Position numbers and translations under genes: made by a program
Notes under the pieces: model-generated
The model's database searches: none
The model's input: only the letters and a program-made list of their open reading frames with translations
What the model was told of the DNA's origin: nothing
Part shown: one piece after another, positions 8,866-19,200 of the stretch
Numbering within the stretch: the stretch's first letter is position 1
How the letters are laid out: each line of letters begins with the position of its first letter
Source: Luteibacter aegosomaticola
GTDB lineage: Bacteria > Pseudomonadota > Gammaproteobacteria > Xanthomonadales > Rhodanobacteraceae
Direction: 5' to 3'
Assembly (NCBI RefSeq): GCF_023078475.1
Contig: NZ_CP095741.1
Span: 992,001-1,056,000 of the forward strand
DNA: 64,000 nucleotides

Positions 8866-8931
8866 TGCAGGAGCGCGCCTGCGCGATCGGGGTTACCGCG
8901 AGCACCTATCGCGCGCAAGCGCGCTCCTACA
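8866..8931. repeat. REP-type repeat, family A, inverted pair
   Basis: A slightly diverged left arm (TGCAGGAGCGCGCCTGCGCG) faces a standard right arm ending in GCGCTCCTACA. It sits in the roughly 300-base gap between fpr and the next (+) gene. The gap shows no other clear feature apart from the presumed promoters of the two divergent genes. Confidence 0.8.
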
Positions 8932-8986
8932 AGGAGTCTCGCCGTGGTCTAAGATCGGGGCTCATTCACCGACGGATCTTCCACCG

Positions 8987-9376
8987 ATGACTCGACCCGA
9001 GTACACCCCGGGCCAGGCCTGGACCTATCGCACGCGACCCGGTGAGGAAGCCTCGCGCGTCGTTATCCGCAAGAAAGACATCGAGCCCGAGGATGGCGAG
9101 GTCTTCCATATCTCTATCCTCGATGCCCGGCTGCGTAACCACCGGGTCGACGGTGGCATCCAGCACGCCATGCACCACGCGGCCGTGGCCCGGGCGACGC
9201 TCGACCAGAGCCTGCTCGACTGCGTGGGTGAAGGCAACGAAGACGAGGCCTGGATGGATGGCTACGAGGTATGGCGCCACGCCTACGATCGCGGCGACGC
9301 CGGTGTCTTCGACATCCCCGTGGCCGAGATCCTCGGCTACATCGAAAAGGTCGTGGCCGCGTCAGGCGAAAAATAA
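8987..9376 (+). CDS. Conserved hypothetical protein
   Basis: A 129-residue soluble protein, MTRPEYTPGQAWTYRTRPGE..., with a start resembling small beta-barrel domains (GQAWTYRTRPGEEASRVVIRKKD) and an acidic middle (CVGEGNEDEAWMDGYEVW). There is no signal peptide or membrane segment. I do not recognise the family. It stands alone between a repeat and the convergent TonB-dependent receptor gene. Confidence 0.7.
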   Translation: MTRPEYTPGQAWTYRTRPGEEASRVVIRKKDIEPEDGEVFHISILDARLRNHRVDGGIQHAMHHAAVARATLDQSLLDCVGEGNEDEAWMDGYEVWRHAYDRGDAGVFDIPVAEILGYIEKVVAASGEK

Positions 9377-9385
9377 CGCCAGGCA

Positions 9386-9438
9386 AAAAAAGAGCGCCCT
9401 GTCCCCCCGAAGCCGGCAGGGGAGGTGCCGGTTTCGGG
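9386..9438 (-). terminator. Possible terminator of the TonB-dependent receptor gene
   Basis: On the reverse strand a 12-base stem (CCCGAAACCGGC against GCCGGCTTCGGG, one mismatch) is followed about 14 bases later by seven T. It lies 40 bases after the receptor stop. The distance to the T run is longer than usual, so efficiency is uncertain. Confidence 0.45.
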
Positions 9439-9478
9439 AGGCGGGCGCAAGCGTCACACAGGGATCGGTAAAACGGTT

Positions 9479-12400
9479 TTAGAAGTCGTACGACACCGAG
9501 AGGCGGGCGTAACGCGGGTCCTGGGTGATCAGCGGCACGCGATAAATCGCGTTCGGCGTGCCGCGCGACTGCCACTCGGTCGGGTAACGGAACACCGCGC
9601 GCTGCTGGTTGGTCACGTTGAACACGTTAGCGGCGAACGCGAGGCGGTCGTTGCCCCAGCTCGGACGCCAGGTCAGGCCCAGATCCCACTGGTAGGTCCA
9701 CGGCAGGCGGCCCTTGTCACCCGGGGGCGACGGCTGGCCATCGCACCAGTGGTACGCGCTGCCGTAACCGGCCGGATCGGTCTGGCCCGGGCCGTAGTAG
9801 CCAAGGCAGACTTCCGGCGCGCCCGAGGCGATCTGGAAGTTGCTCGAGAGCTGCCATTCCGGCGCGAACTGCCAGTAACCGAACGCCTTGAACACGTGCG
9901 GGTGGTCATTGCCCAGCGGGCCGTTCGCGTAATCCATCACATAGCTGTTATCCCAGTCCATGCTGCCGGCGGCGCCGTTCTGGCGCGAGTCGGTACGCGA
10001 CTGGCCTTCGGTGTTGCCGTAGGAGTGCGAGAACACGTAGTCGAACTTGCCGTACCACGTGCCGTCGAACTGGTGCTCCATGTAGAGCTCGGCGCTGTAG
10101 TACTTACGCTTGGTCGCGGGCATGCCCATTTCCTTGCGCGAGAGATCGACGGTGAACGGGTTGCCCGACGGGTCGAGCAGGGTGAACGTGTTGGCGTGCC
10201 CGCCATTGACCAGGTAGCAGCTGTTGGTCGAACCAACCGTGTGGCCTTCAGCCTCGGCCTTCGACGTCACAAGGTCGATATCGCAGAAGTCGTCGATGAC
10301 GGTATTGAGCTTGCGGTAGGTCAGCTTGGCACCGTACGACCAGTTCTCACCCAGCAGCTTGTCGAAGCCGAGGATGTATTCGTCCTGGTTTTCCGCCTTC
10401 AGGTTCTTGCCAGCGACGGTGCGCGGGTCAGGCGGGATGCCGTACGAGTTGTTGCCCGAGACCACACCGCTCATCTGGGTGAGGCCCTGCGGCGAGCCAT
10501 CGGGATTGATGCCCGAGTAGGTGTAGTACTGCTGGGTCGCGATATAGCCGGCAGCCGCACCCGTGGCCGGGTTAAGCGGCAGGCCGAGGTAGTAGCGGCC
10601 CGCGTTGGCGTAGATCTTGAAGCTGCCATCGCCATTCACATCCCACGCTGCACCCAGGCGCGGCGCCCACTGCGGACGGGTCTGCTCGATGAACGGCTTG
10701 CCGAACTGGTTGTAGTCGGTGAACTGGTCGTTGCGCAGGCCGATCGTGACCAGCCAGCGGTCGCTGACCTGCCACTTGTCTTCGATGTACTGCGCCTTCT
10801 GGTCGGAACGCACGTTGACCAGGTTGTAGTTGATGTTGCGGCTCACCCAGTAGCCACTCTGGCCATTGGCGAACTGTGCAGGCGCCGGCACGTAGTTACG
10901 GCCCGGGGTGCTGTTGATCTCTTCGTTCGGATCCTTCTGGAAACCGTAGTTCCAGCTGTAGCCCGGACCCGGGCTGAAGGTACCGAAATCGAGCACCTGC
11001 GACTTGACGTTATCGATACCGGCCGACAGCGTGTGGTCGCCCGCGATGTACTGCACGTCGAAGCGGAGGTTGTTCGTCTTGTTGCCGCGACCGGGCGAGC
11101 TGATGTCAGCGACCTGCGAATTCTTGATCGCGCTGCCGCCGTTCAGTGCCGGGTTCTGGTTGCCCGAGCCATCGACGCGGGCGAGATCCGTATCGTAGTT
11201 GCCGGCCTGGTCATAGTTCTTCACCGACATCTTGCCGTACTGGGCGCTGATGGTCAGGTTATCGGTGATGTAACCGGTGTACTTGGCGTTCCAGAAATCG
11301 CCGCCGACCTTGGTGTTGTTCACCGGGCCGATGGTGTTGGTGCGCGACATGTTGACGTAGTCATAGCCGTAGCGCGTGCCGCTGCCCGAGCGCTTGTCAC
11401 CGACATCGGTGAACTCGAGGATGTGGTTATCGGTGATGTTCCAGTCGAGCTTGGTGTACCAGCGCGGGTTCTCGTAGGTGTTGGTCGAGGCAGGCGTGCT
11501 GTTGTCGACGGCGTTGACGTTGCGCAGGCCGTCCTTCTCGAACTCGGCCGCCGCGAAGAAGAACAGCTTGTCCTTGATCAGCGGGCCGCCGGCATACGCA
11601 CTGACGGTGGTCGCCCACTTATCGTTCTGGCTCTTCGGCTGGTAGAGATCGCCGGCCGGTGCCGACGACGGCGTGTTGTTGTAGTGCAGGTTCGGGCCGG
11701 AGGCGCGGGCCCAGTTCGGCTCCCACAGGATCTGCGCGCCGAAATGCCATTCGTTCGTGCCGCGCTTACCGACCTGGTTGATCACGCCGCCATCGGAGCG
11801 GCCGTACTTGGCGCTGTAGCCGCCCGTATAGATTTCCTGCTGGTCGATCGCGCCGTAGGGCAACTGGATGCCGCCGGCCGCGTTGAGCGGGTCGGTGGTG
11901 TTGAAGCCGTTGACGTAATACGCGTTCTCGTTGGAAGCGGCGCCGCCGAAGCTGGCGAGCGAGCGGCCGGTATCGCTGGTGAAACCGCCGCCGTTGTTCA
12001 CGACGCCGGGAGCCAGGCGGGCTACCGCTTCGGCGCTGCGGCCGAGGGGCAGCTTGGCAAGCTGTTCGGAGGTGATGACGGTACGCGAATCGACCGAGGT
12101 GACGTCGATCGGCGGGATCGCCGTGCCGGTCACGGTCACGCCGCTAAGCGACGTGGCATCGGCAGCGGTGGCGGCGGCCGGCGCGGCGAACGAAATATCC
12201 GTGCTGGCGCCGACGCGCAGCTGCACGTTCTTCCGCGAATCCACGACGGCGCCATCGCGCATGAGCGTGACGGTGTACGTACCGAGCGGGAGCTGGGTGA
12301 GGGAGTAGTGGCCGCGGTCGTCCACGGCGGTTTCGCGATGGAGGCCATTGGTGCTGTCGACGACGATGGTCTGGTTGCCACCCGCCGGCACGGAGCCGTT

Positions 12401-12505
12401 GAGGTTACCGGTGGTCGACTGCGCGTATGCGCTACCGACGCCACCCAGGCATGTGCCCAAGGCTAACGCCAGGGCGGTCCTGCGAATCAGAAACTGGTGC
12501 TTCAT
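9479..12505 (-). CDS. TonB-dependent receptor with carboxypeptidase-regulatory N-domain (Oar-like)
   Basis: A 1008-residue outer-membrane protein. It has a signal peptide (MKHQFLIRRTALALALGTCL ending SAYAQ) and an N-terminal carboxypeptidase-regulatory-like domain (HYSLTQLPLGTYTVTLMRDG). A plug domain follows (TVITSEQLAKLPLGRSAEAV; GGAASNENAYYVNGFNTTDP), then a long beta-barrel ending in an aromatic terminus (YARLSVSYDF). This matches Oar-like TonB-dependent receptors, which import large or scarce substrates or secrete proteases. The substrate is unknown. The start follows GGGGAAG. The leader contains a predicted terminator about 120 bases upstream. Confidence 0.92.
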   Translation of the reverse strand: MKHQFLIRRTALALALGTCLGGVGSAYAQSTTGNLNGSVPAGGNQTIVVDSTNGLHRETAVDDRGHYSLTQLPLGTYTVTLMRDGAVVDSRKNVQLRVGASTDISFAAPAAATAADATSLSGVTVTGTAIPPIDVTSVDSRTVITSEQLAKLPLGRSAEAVARLAPGVVNNGGGFTSDTGRSLASFGGAASNENAYYVNGFNTTDPLNAAGGIQLPYGAIDQQEIYTGGYSAKYGRSDGGVINQVGKRGTNEWHFGAQILWEPNWARASGPNLHYNNTPSSAPAGDLYQPKSQNDKWATTVSAYAGGPLIKDKLFFFAAAEFEKDGLRNVNAVDNSTPASTNTYENPRWYTKLDWNITDNHILEFTDVGDKRSGSGTRYGYDYVNMSRTNTIGPVNNTKVGGDFWNAKYTGYITDNLTISAQYGKMSVKNYDQAGNYDTDLARVDGSGNQNPALNGGSAIKNSQVADISSPGRGNKTNNLRFDVQYIAGDHTLSAGIDNVKSQVLDFGTFSPGPGYSWNYGFQKDPNEEINSTPGRNYVPAPAQFANGQSGYWVSRNINYNLVNVRSDQKAQYIEDKWQVSDRWLVTIGLRNDQFTDYNQFGKPFIEQTRPQWAPRLGAAWDVNGDGSFKIYANAGRYYLGLPLNPATGAAAGYIATQQYYTYSGINPDGSPQGLTQMSGVVSGNNSYGIPPDPRTVAGKNLKAENQDEYILGFDKLLGENWSYGAKLTYRKLNTVIDDFCDIDLVTSKAEAEGHTVGSTNSCYLVNGGHANTFTLLDPSGNPFTVDLSRKEMGMPATKRKYYSAELYMEHQFDGTWYGKFDYVFSHSYGNTEGQSRTDSRQNGAAGSMDWDNSYVMDYANGPLGNDHPHVFKAFGYWQFAPEWQLSSNFQIASGAPEVCLGYYGPGQTDPAGYGSAYHWCDGQPSPPGDKGRLPWTYQWDLGLTWRPSWGNDRLAFAANVFNVTNQQRAVFRYPTEWQSRGTPNAIYRVPLITQDPRYARLSVSYDF

Positions 12506-12625
12506 GGCTTCCCCGAAATGATCAAAATCAAAAATGACGGCAACACGGGGCCGCAGCCGCGGGTGCAATGCCCACGACTTTCGTTTGCTGGAGCCATGCA
12601 GAAGGCCCTCCCCGCGCTCCATCGC

Positions 12626-12657
12626 AAAAAACCCATTTGCCTCGATCCAAATGGGTT
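12626..12657 (-). terminator. Predicted intrinsic terminator in the leader of the TonB-dependent receptor
   Basis: On the reverse strand a perfect 10-base stem (AACCCATTTG / CAAATGGGTT) with an 8-base loop is followed at once by a run of T (six in all, counting the last stem bases). It lies about 120 bases before the receptor start and no (-) gene precedes it, so it would act on the receptor's own mRNA leader. This is the arrangement expected of transcription attenuation. I see no recognisable cobalamin or other named riboswitch core upstream. Confidence 0.65.
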
Positions 12658-13193
12658 GATCGAAAGGTTTACCGCAGGGGCTGGGTGATGTCCAGCGCCT
12701 TTCATCGATGCATGCCTGGCCGTATAGCCGTCTGAATGCATTGGTGCGTCGCAGCAGAAACGCGTGTAACTATGGGTATTTGTGTATTTTCATGCTGCGA
12801 AAACTGCCGCGTGAAAACGATTACGTCCATGCATGGAAAACACCGAAAGATAATTTCGATGGCGCCATCTGGACCCGTCTCCAGACACCCATTTCATCCA
12901 CATTTGGATCGTGTCAAATCTCACGTAACATGCGACAGATGTCATACTGTCCGGGTAGAATTGACCGTGCGGCGTGAGATGCTGCGAAAACTAGGTGCGT
13001 TTTCGTGCCCCGGCAGGGGTGTCTTGGTGAATCGAAAGAGATCCTGGGTACGAAAACCACTTGATGAAGGCCTGCGTAAGCAGGCGCAAGTCGGTTTCGG
13101 CCATTCGAAAGCTTACGCAGCGGCGCACTTGCCAGTCTCGCCGCAGAACATAGACTAGGCCGGTATTGGGGGAGTAGTGGAAGTCAGCCTGGC
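12658..13193. other. Intergenic region upstream of the receptor and hybrid kinase genes
   Basis: About 535 bases with no convincing gene. It is visibly more A+T-rich than the rest. It must hold the divergent promoters of the receptor gene (-) and the hybrid kinase gene (+). A loose inverted repeat TGCGTAAG ... CTTACGCA lies around 13073-13120. I could not settle on promoter boxes. Confidence 0.5.
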
Positions 13194-15365
13194 ATGAAGA
13201 TCGATCGCGGTAGCGGCAAGCGTGCCGGGCCGGTGATGCTCAGCGAGGTCGCCGAGCGGTTGCGCAATCCGCGCATCGACCGCATCGTGGCGAGCTTCCG
13301 CGAGCATCACGTATCGCTCGTGCGCACGGTCCTGCTCGGCTTCATCGTCGTGTGGACCGCGGCTTGGCTCCACGGTCCGCTGGCCATGGCGCGTGAGTCG
13401 CGCGCCGTCTTCCCGCTCGCCCTCATCCTGTTTGTCGCCAGTACGTTCTGGATGCTGTTCCTGCGTGCCGGGTGGATGAAGGTCACCCCCAGGCTGGACA
13501 CGGTGGGCCAGGTAGCGAACTTCGTGATGGCGGCCCTGCTGCTGAAGGCGGGCTTCATGCTCGTCATCACCGTGACGACCGTCTTGCCCTTCCTCTCGGT
13601 GGCCGTGGGCATGCGCTATAGCCGGCGCGCCTTCGCCGCGAGCGTCGTGGCCTCGGTGGTGATCCTGGCGGTCGCCGCGCCGGATGGTTACTGGGTCAGC
13701 CGCCCGGCGTACGCGCTGTATGCCCTGGCGTTGACGGTCGTCCTGCCGATGACGCTCTATCGCATGATCGATGCCTTGCGCGAGGTCTCCGCGGAAGCCA
13801 TCGCGTCCCGCGAGGCGCAGCACCGCTTCATCTCCATGATGAGCCATGAGATGCGGACGCCGCTGAGCACAGTGATCCACGCCGCGTCACTGATCGATAC
13901 CTCGGTCATGAACGATGACCAGCGCCGGCTGGTGGCGCTGCTTTCGACCAGCGCCAACGCGCTCCTTCACCGCGTGAACGCCGTGCTCGACGTGGCCTCG
14001 TTCGCCGGTGGCAGCTTCATGCTCCGCCAGCACACCTTCGCTTTCGATGAAGTCCTTGCCACCGTCGGCGCGGTTTGCCGCCCCTCGGCGGCCGAGAAGC
14101 GCATCGGCTTCAGCGTTTCGCGCGATGCGTCGGTGGAAGGCGTATTCACCGGGGATCCGGGGCGCATCGAGCAGGTGCTGTCGAATCTCGCCTCGAACGC
14201 CCTGAAATTCACACCGCCCGGCGGCAGCGTGGACGTGCGCGTGGAACTGACCGAGGCCGTCGGTGGCCGCGATCCCATCATCACCTGCACGGTGACGGAT
14301 ACCGGCATCGGTATCGCCGATGCCGATAAGCAACGCATCTTCGATCCGTTCCAGCAGGTGAGCGTGGGTGAGAGCCGCCGCCAGGAAGGCGTGGGCCTTG
14401 GGCTCTACATCGTGCGCAACGTTTCAGGCCAGATGGATGGCCACCTCGAGGTGACCGACAACCCCTTGGGTGGGTCGGTCTTTACCTGGCGCTTCCCCAT
14501 GCCGCGCGCTGCCCAGGGCGCGCGCAGCATGGCGGATGTGCCGCTGGTGGAAATGCTCGATGCGCATCGCCTCCGCGTCGCACCGCAGGCGTGCCTCGTG
14601 GTCGACGACAACGCCGCTAACCGCGAAATCGTCGGGCGGATCCTGGAACGTGCAGGGCACCACTGCGTGTTCAGTGCGAGTGGCGACGAAGCCCTTGCGC
14701 GGATGGATCGTGGCACGTTCGACCTGATCTTCATGGACCTGCACATGCCGGGTAGTTCCGGATGGGATGTGCTGGGCCGGATTGAAGGCCTGCGCCGTAC
14801 CCAGGCGGTGCCGCCCATCGTGATGCTCAGCGCGGATTCGAGCCAGGATGCGGTGCGTATCGCGTTCAAGGCGGGTGCGCGTGCGTACCTGACCAAGCCC
14901 ATCGCCGCGCAACGCTTGCTCGATATCATCGAGACCATCGCCGCGGAGCGCTCGCTGGCGACGGCCGCGAAAGCGTGGCAGCCGGAGCTGCCGGGCATGG
15001 AGCCGCGCGGCACACAAACGACGCCGCTGGATGAAATGCGCGTACTGGCGAGCCCCGCGGAGTTCGCGACTTTCCTTGACCTGTGTTCGGTGGCTTCCGA
15101 CGGGCACGTGGACGCCCTTCGCGACGCGATGCTGACCAGTGATATCGCGGGTGCATCAGAATCCTTGCACGCGTTGCGCAATGTGCTCGGCAACCTTGGG
15201 GTGCCGGGGGCGAGCCGTGTATGCGATGACCTCGGTGTGCTTATCGATGCCGGTGGTGACATGCGCCCCGCCGTGGCGGAGCTGGATGCCTTGTGCCGGT
15301 CGGTCGGCCACTATGTCCGGCTGCAACGGCGCCAGGCGGGCGTGCCGGCGGATAGCGCTGCGTGA
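13194..15365 (+). CDS. RpfC-like hybrid sensor histidine kinase
   Basis: A 723-residue inner-membrane hybrid kinase. About five membrane segments span residues 45-200. A HisKA domain follows with phospho-His in RFISMMSHEMRTPLSTV (about 218), then a HATPase domain (NLASNALKFTPPGG; VTDTGIGIAD; GVGLGLYIVRN). Next is a receiver domain (CLVVDDNAANREIV, acceptor Asp in LIFMDLHMPG) and a C-terminal Hpt-like module with SLHALRNVLGNLGVPG. This is the RpfC architecture and length. No rpfF or rpfG is adjacent, so it may sense something else. Its stop overlaps the next gene's GTG start (GTGA). Confidence 0.87.
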   Translation: MKIDRGSGKRAGPVMLSEVAERLRNPRIDRIVASFREHHVSLVRTVLLGFIVVWTAAWLHGPLAMARESRAVFPLALILFVASTFWMLFLRAGWMKVTPRLDTVGQVANFVMAALLLKAGFMLVITVTTVLPFLSVAVGMRYSRRAFAASVVASVVILAVAAPDGYWVSRPAYALYALALTVVLPMTLYRMIDALREVSAEAIASREAQHRFISMMSHEMRTPLSTVIHAASLIDTSVMNDDQRRLVALLSTSANALLHRVNAVLDVASFAGGSFMLRQHTFAFDEVLATVGAVCRPSAAEKRIGFSVSRDASVEGVFTGDPGRIEQVLSNLASNALKFTPPGGSVDVRVELTEAVGGRDPIITCTVTDTGIGIADADKQRIFDPFQQVSVGESRRQEGVGLGLYIVRNVSGQMDGHLEVTDNPLGGSVFTWRFPMPRAAQGARSMADVPLVEMLDAHRLRVAPQACLVVDDNAANREIVGRILERAGHHCVFSASGDEALARMDRGTFDLIFMDLHMPGSSGWDVLGRIEGLRRTQAVPPIVMLSADSSQDAVRIAFKAGARAYLTKPIAAQRLLDIIETIAAERSLATAAKAWQPELPGMEPRGTQTTPLDEMRVLASPAEFATFLDLCSVASDGHVDALRDAMLTSDIAGASESLHALRNVLGNLGVPGASRVCDDLGVLIDAGGDMRPAVAELDALCRSVGHYVRLQRRQAGVPADSAA

Positions 15366-16219
15366 CATCGCTCGAGGCGCTGGCGCGCGATATCGAACAG
15401 CGCGAGCGCGCTACACCAGGCCTGAAACCCGATAACGAAGCGCGCGTCATCTTCCTTGACGGAGTTGCGCGCGAGCGCCGCCCGCTGGCCATGGTTTACC
15501 TGCATGGGTTTACGGCGAGCCAGGCGGAGGGTGATCCGGCTCACCGCGCCCTTGCGACGGCCTGCTCCGCGCACCTCTACGTCAACCGCCTCCACGACCA
15601 CGGCACCGATGAGCCGATGGCCATGGCAGGTGCTTCGCCACAGGCGTGGCGCGAGGATGTGGCGGCCGCATTCCAGACGGGGCTCGCGCTGGGTGAGCGC
15701 ATCGTTCTCGTCGGTACCTCCATGGGCGCATCGCTCGCGTTGGATCTCGCTGCGGCGCATCCCGACACCGTGGCGGCCGTCGTCGTCTGGTCACCGGGCA
15801 TCCGTGTTTTCGACGAGGAACAGCTCCGCGCGGCGACGCTGCTCGAAGGGCCGGTCGTTCCCCCGGGCGAGCGCACGGCTTACCAGCGCCAGTACTGGTC
15901 GTCGGTGGTGCACTCGGATGCTTACCGGGCCATCGCCCGTCTGTTTATCGAGCGCATGCAGCCGGCGAATCTGAGCCGGGTGCGCTGCCCGGTCCTGGTC
16001 GGTGCCTGGGATGGCGGCCCCGGTGATAGCGATACGCTGACGTCGGTGGCGGCGATGCGTGAGGCTTTCGGCTGGCTGGGCACGTTGCCCGACCAGCGCC
16101 GCTTCATCGCCTACGACCATGCCGCACACGTTCTTGCGAACCCGTACCGTTCGCCAGCTGCGCAACGGGTGCTGGCCGATGCGCAGGCGTTCCTTGCCGG
16201 GCACGGCCTCGCTCGCTAG
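15362..16219 (+). CDS. Alpha/beta hydrolase
   Basis: A 285-residue soluble alpha/beta hydrolase: oxyanion strand MVYLHGFTAS, nucleophile elbow LVGTSMGASLAL (G-T-S-M-G), Asp in VGAWDGGPGDSD and His in YDHAAHVLANPYRSP near the C-terminus. It resembles carboxylesterase or monoacylglycerol-lipase-like enzymes; the substrate is not evident. The GTG start overlaps the hybrid kinase stop by four bases, so it is probably coupled to it. A hydrolase coupled to an RpfC-like sensor could make or remove a fatty-acid signal, but that is speculation. Confidence 0.85.
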   Translation: MTSLEALARDIEQRERATPGLKPDNEARVIFLDGVARERRPLAMVYLHGFTASQAEGDPAHRALATACSAHLYVNRLHDHGTDEPMAMAGASPQAWREDVAAAFQTGLALGERIVLVGTSMGASLALDLAAAHPDTVAAVVVWSPGIRVFDEEQLRAATLLEGPVVPPGERTAYQRQYWSSVVHSDAYRAIARLFIERMQPANLSRVRCPVLVGAWDGGPGDSDTLTSVAAMREAFGWLGTLPDQRRFIAYDHAAHVLANPYRSPAAQRVLADAQAFLAGHGLAR

Positions 16220-16295
16220 CGTCATCGGCCATAGGTCGCAGCGACGCGGCCGCGCGTAACCGTTATCTTTGCAGCCTGGATACGACGGGGTGGGG

Positions 16296-19200
16296 ATGCG
16301 GTTCGAACGGGCGATCGCCGTGATGCGCGCGGTAATGTGGGCCTTGGTTGGCTGGGTGGCGCTTGCAGGCGCTGCATGGGGCACGGATACCCGCGACCGC
16401 AGCATCGGCCAGTTCTATCACACGGCCTGGACCGTGCGCGAAGGCGCGCCCGGGCAGGTGACCGCGCTTGCCCAGACCGCCGATGGTTACCTCTGGCTGG
16501 GTACGCAGACGGGCCTTTATCGATTTGATGGCGTGCGCTTCGAGCGCTTCCGTCCCCGTAGCGGCGGCGACTTCCCGGCGTCCAGCGTGGCTTCGCTTTA
16601 TGCGCCACCCGAGGGGGGCTTGTGGGTGGGCTTCCGCTATGGCTTCGCCAGCTTTATCGAGGGTGATCACGCGACGCACTATGGCGCTGCGTCGGGGTTG
16701 CCGACTGCGACGGTCTACGCGATCGCCGGTACACCGGATGGACGGTTGTGGGGCGCGACCTTCAATGGCCTCGTGGAGCTTCGTGGCGGCCGGTGGCATC
16801 TCGTGGGCGCCGACATGGGCCTGCCGGGCGCCCGTGCTCGGAACCTTGCCGTGGACCGCGAGGGCCGGCTGTGGGTCGCTTCGGACGTTGCGCTTTCGTG
16901 GTTGCCGCCGGGCGGTGATCGCTTCCACGTGGCGACGCGCGATGTCGGCAAGATCAACCGGATCGCCGAAGCGCCCGACGGTACCGTGTGGGTAGCCGAT
17001 GTCGACCGCGGTGTGTTGCCCGCCTGGCGGGCAACCGGTGACCCGGCGGCGGCCGGGCCAAATGTGCGCGTTTCATCGTCGGGTTTGCTATTCGACCGCG
17101 ACGGCGCGCTTTGGGTCCCCACGCTGGGTGACGGGCTACGACGGGTGCCGCGCGTGGACGAACTCCCGCGGCAGATCATCGACGCGGACGGTAGCGCGGC
17201 ACAGAGCTTTGTCGAGAGGGATGGGCTCACCTCCGATGCCATCACCGCGATCCTCCAGGACCGCGAAGGGAACATCTGGGTGGGAGGAAGCCGGGGCCTG
17301 GATCGGTTCCGCGCGAGTCGCCTCCTTCCGGCACCTACGCCTTCCGGTGCCACCGATTTCGCGATCGTGCCGGCTGTGGGGAAGGGCATCTGGATCGGCA
17401 CCAAGAATCGCCCGCTGATGCGCGTGGATGTCGCTGGCGCGTCGGCAGTGCAATTTCCGCAGGCGATCACAGCGGCTACCCGTGACGGAACGACCACGTG
17501 GTTTGGCGGCCCCAACGGCGTCTGGACGCTCGAGGGTGACACGCCCCGGTTGTTCGCGCCGTTGCCCGTGCAGGATTTCACCGGCGTGCAGGCAATTACC
17601 GGCGATGGCCATGGCGGTGCGTGGGTATCGATCAATCGCCCCGGCGTGTATCACTTCAGCCAGGGCGGCTGGCATCGCGAACTGTTGCCCGCCGTCGCTA
17701 ACGATCCTTCTCCGCTGGTGCTCGTACGCGACCGCGCCAACCGGCTCTGGATGGGCTTTGCACGGGAAACCCTGATCGTCCGCGACGAGGGAGGCCGGGA
17801 TACGGTGCTGGGTGCCCGGGAAGGGCTTGATGTCGGCAACGTGACGGCGCTGTTCGCCGATGGCGAGGTCATGTGGGTGGGCGGCGAACGCGGGATCAAC
17901 CTCGTGCAGCGGGGGCGCGTTTACCCGCTCGCCCTGCAGATGGATCTGCGCGGTGTGTCGGGCATCGTGCGTGATCGCAGCGGCGATTACTGGGCGAATG
18001 CATCGCAGGGCATCGTCCGACTGCGCGCGGCCGATGTTGCCCATGCGCGCACCGATGCCGGGTTCCGCGTACCGGTCACGCTCTTCGATTCGCTGGATGG
18101 TTTGCCAGGTACGCCGGCGCAATTCAGGCCCTTGCCAACGGCCGTCGCCGCGGATGATGGCCGCCTATGGTTCGCGACCACCAGCGGCGTCGTGTCGATC
18201 GATCCCGCCGACGTGCCACACAACACCTTGCCGCCCCCCGTGAACATCCACGGTGTGGCGACCGACTCGGGCTGGTTCGATGCCATGGCGCCCGTCCAGC
18301 TGCCGGCCAAGACCGAGCGCCTGCGTGTGGTCTACACGGCGACCAGCCTTTCGATGCCGGAACGGGTGCGCTTTCGCTACCGCATGGATGGCATCGATAC
18401 ACGCTGGCGCGATGCGGGGACCGACCGCGAAGCGGTGTATACCGATCCGCCGCCCGGCCATTACGTGTTCCGCGTTTCCGCCGCGAATGAAGATGGCGTC
18501 TGGAACGAACAGGGCGCCTCATTGCGTATCGACGTGGCGCCGGCGTTCTACCAGACGGCCTGGTTCGCGGTGCTGCTTGCGATCTTCGTTGCGGGCATCG
18601 TGTGGATGCTGGTGGTCATGCGTATCCACCGTATCGAACATCAGTTACGCGAGCGCTTGCACGAGCGCCACGCGGAACGCGAGCGGATCGCTCGCGAACT
18701 GCACGATACGCTGCTGCAAAGCATCCAGGGCCTGATGATGCGCTTCCAGGCGGTCGCCAACCGCGTATCCCAGGACGATCCGTTGCGCACATCGATGGAG
18801 CGTGCGCTGGACCGTGCCGAGCTTGCCCTCGTGGAGGCGCGCGACCGGGTCCGTGACCTGCGCGACCACCTGGGCGATACCGTGGCGCTTGACGTGGGTT
18901 TACTTGAACTCGCGCGCGCCTACGCCGATGAACACACCGTGCCCGTGACCGTCGACGCGGCGCCTGTCTGGCGTGGGATGGATCCGCTGGCGCGTGACGA
19001 GCTGTATGGCATCGCGCGTGAAGCCGTGCACAACGCGGTGGCCCACGCCGAAGCGAGCCGCATCCGCGTCGCCCTCTACCGGGAAGGCCCCGACGTGGTC
19101 CTGGGCATCCACGACGATGGCCAGGGCATCGCGCCGGCCATACTCGCCAGTGGGCGCCCGGGTCACTGGGGCCTGCGCGGCATGCGTGAGCGCGCCGAGA

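Noticed and set aside
9425..12466. A 1013-residue open frame antisense to the TonB-dependent receptor
   Set aside because: Arg/Val-rich shadow frame produced by high-G+C codon bias; no domain, start site or conservation signal, while the opposite strand has a full receptor.
12658..12800. Cobalamin riboswitch before the TonB-dependent receptor
   Set aside because: No B12-box-like core was found by eye; only the terminator hairpin is supported.
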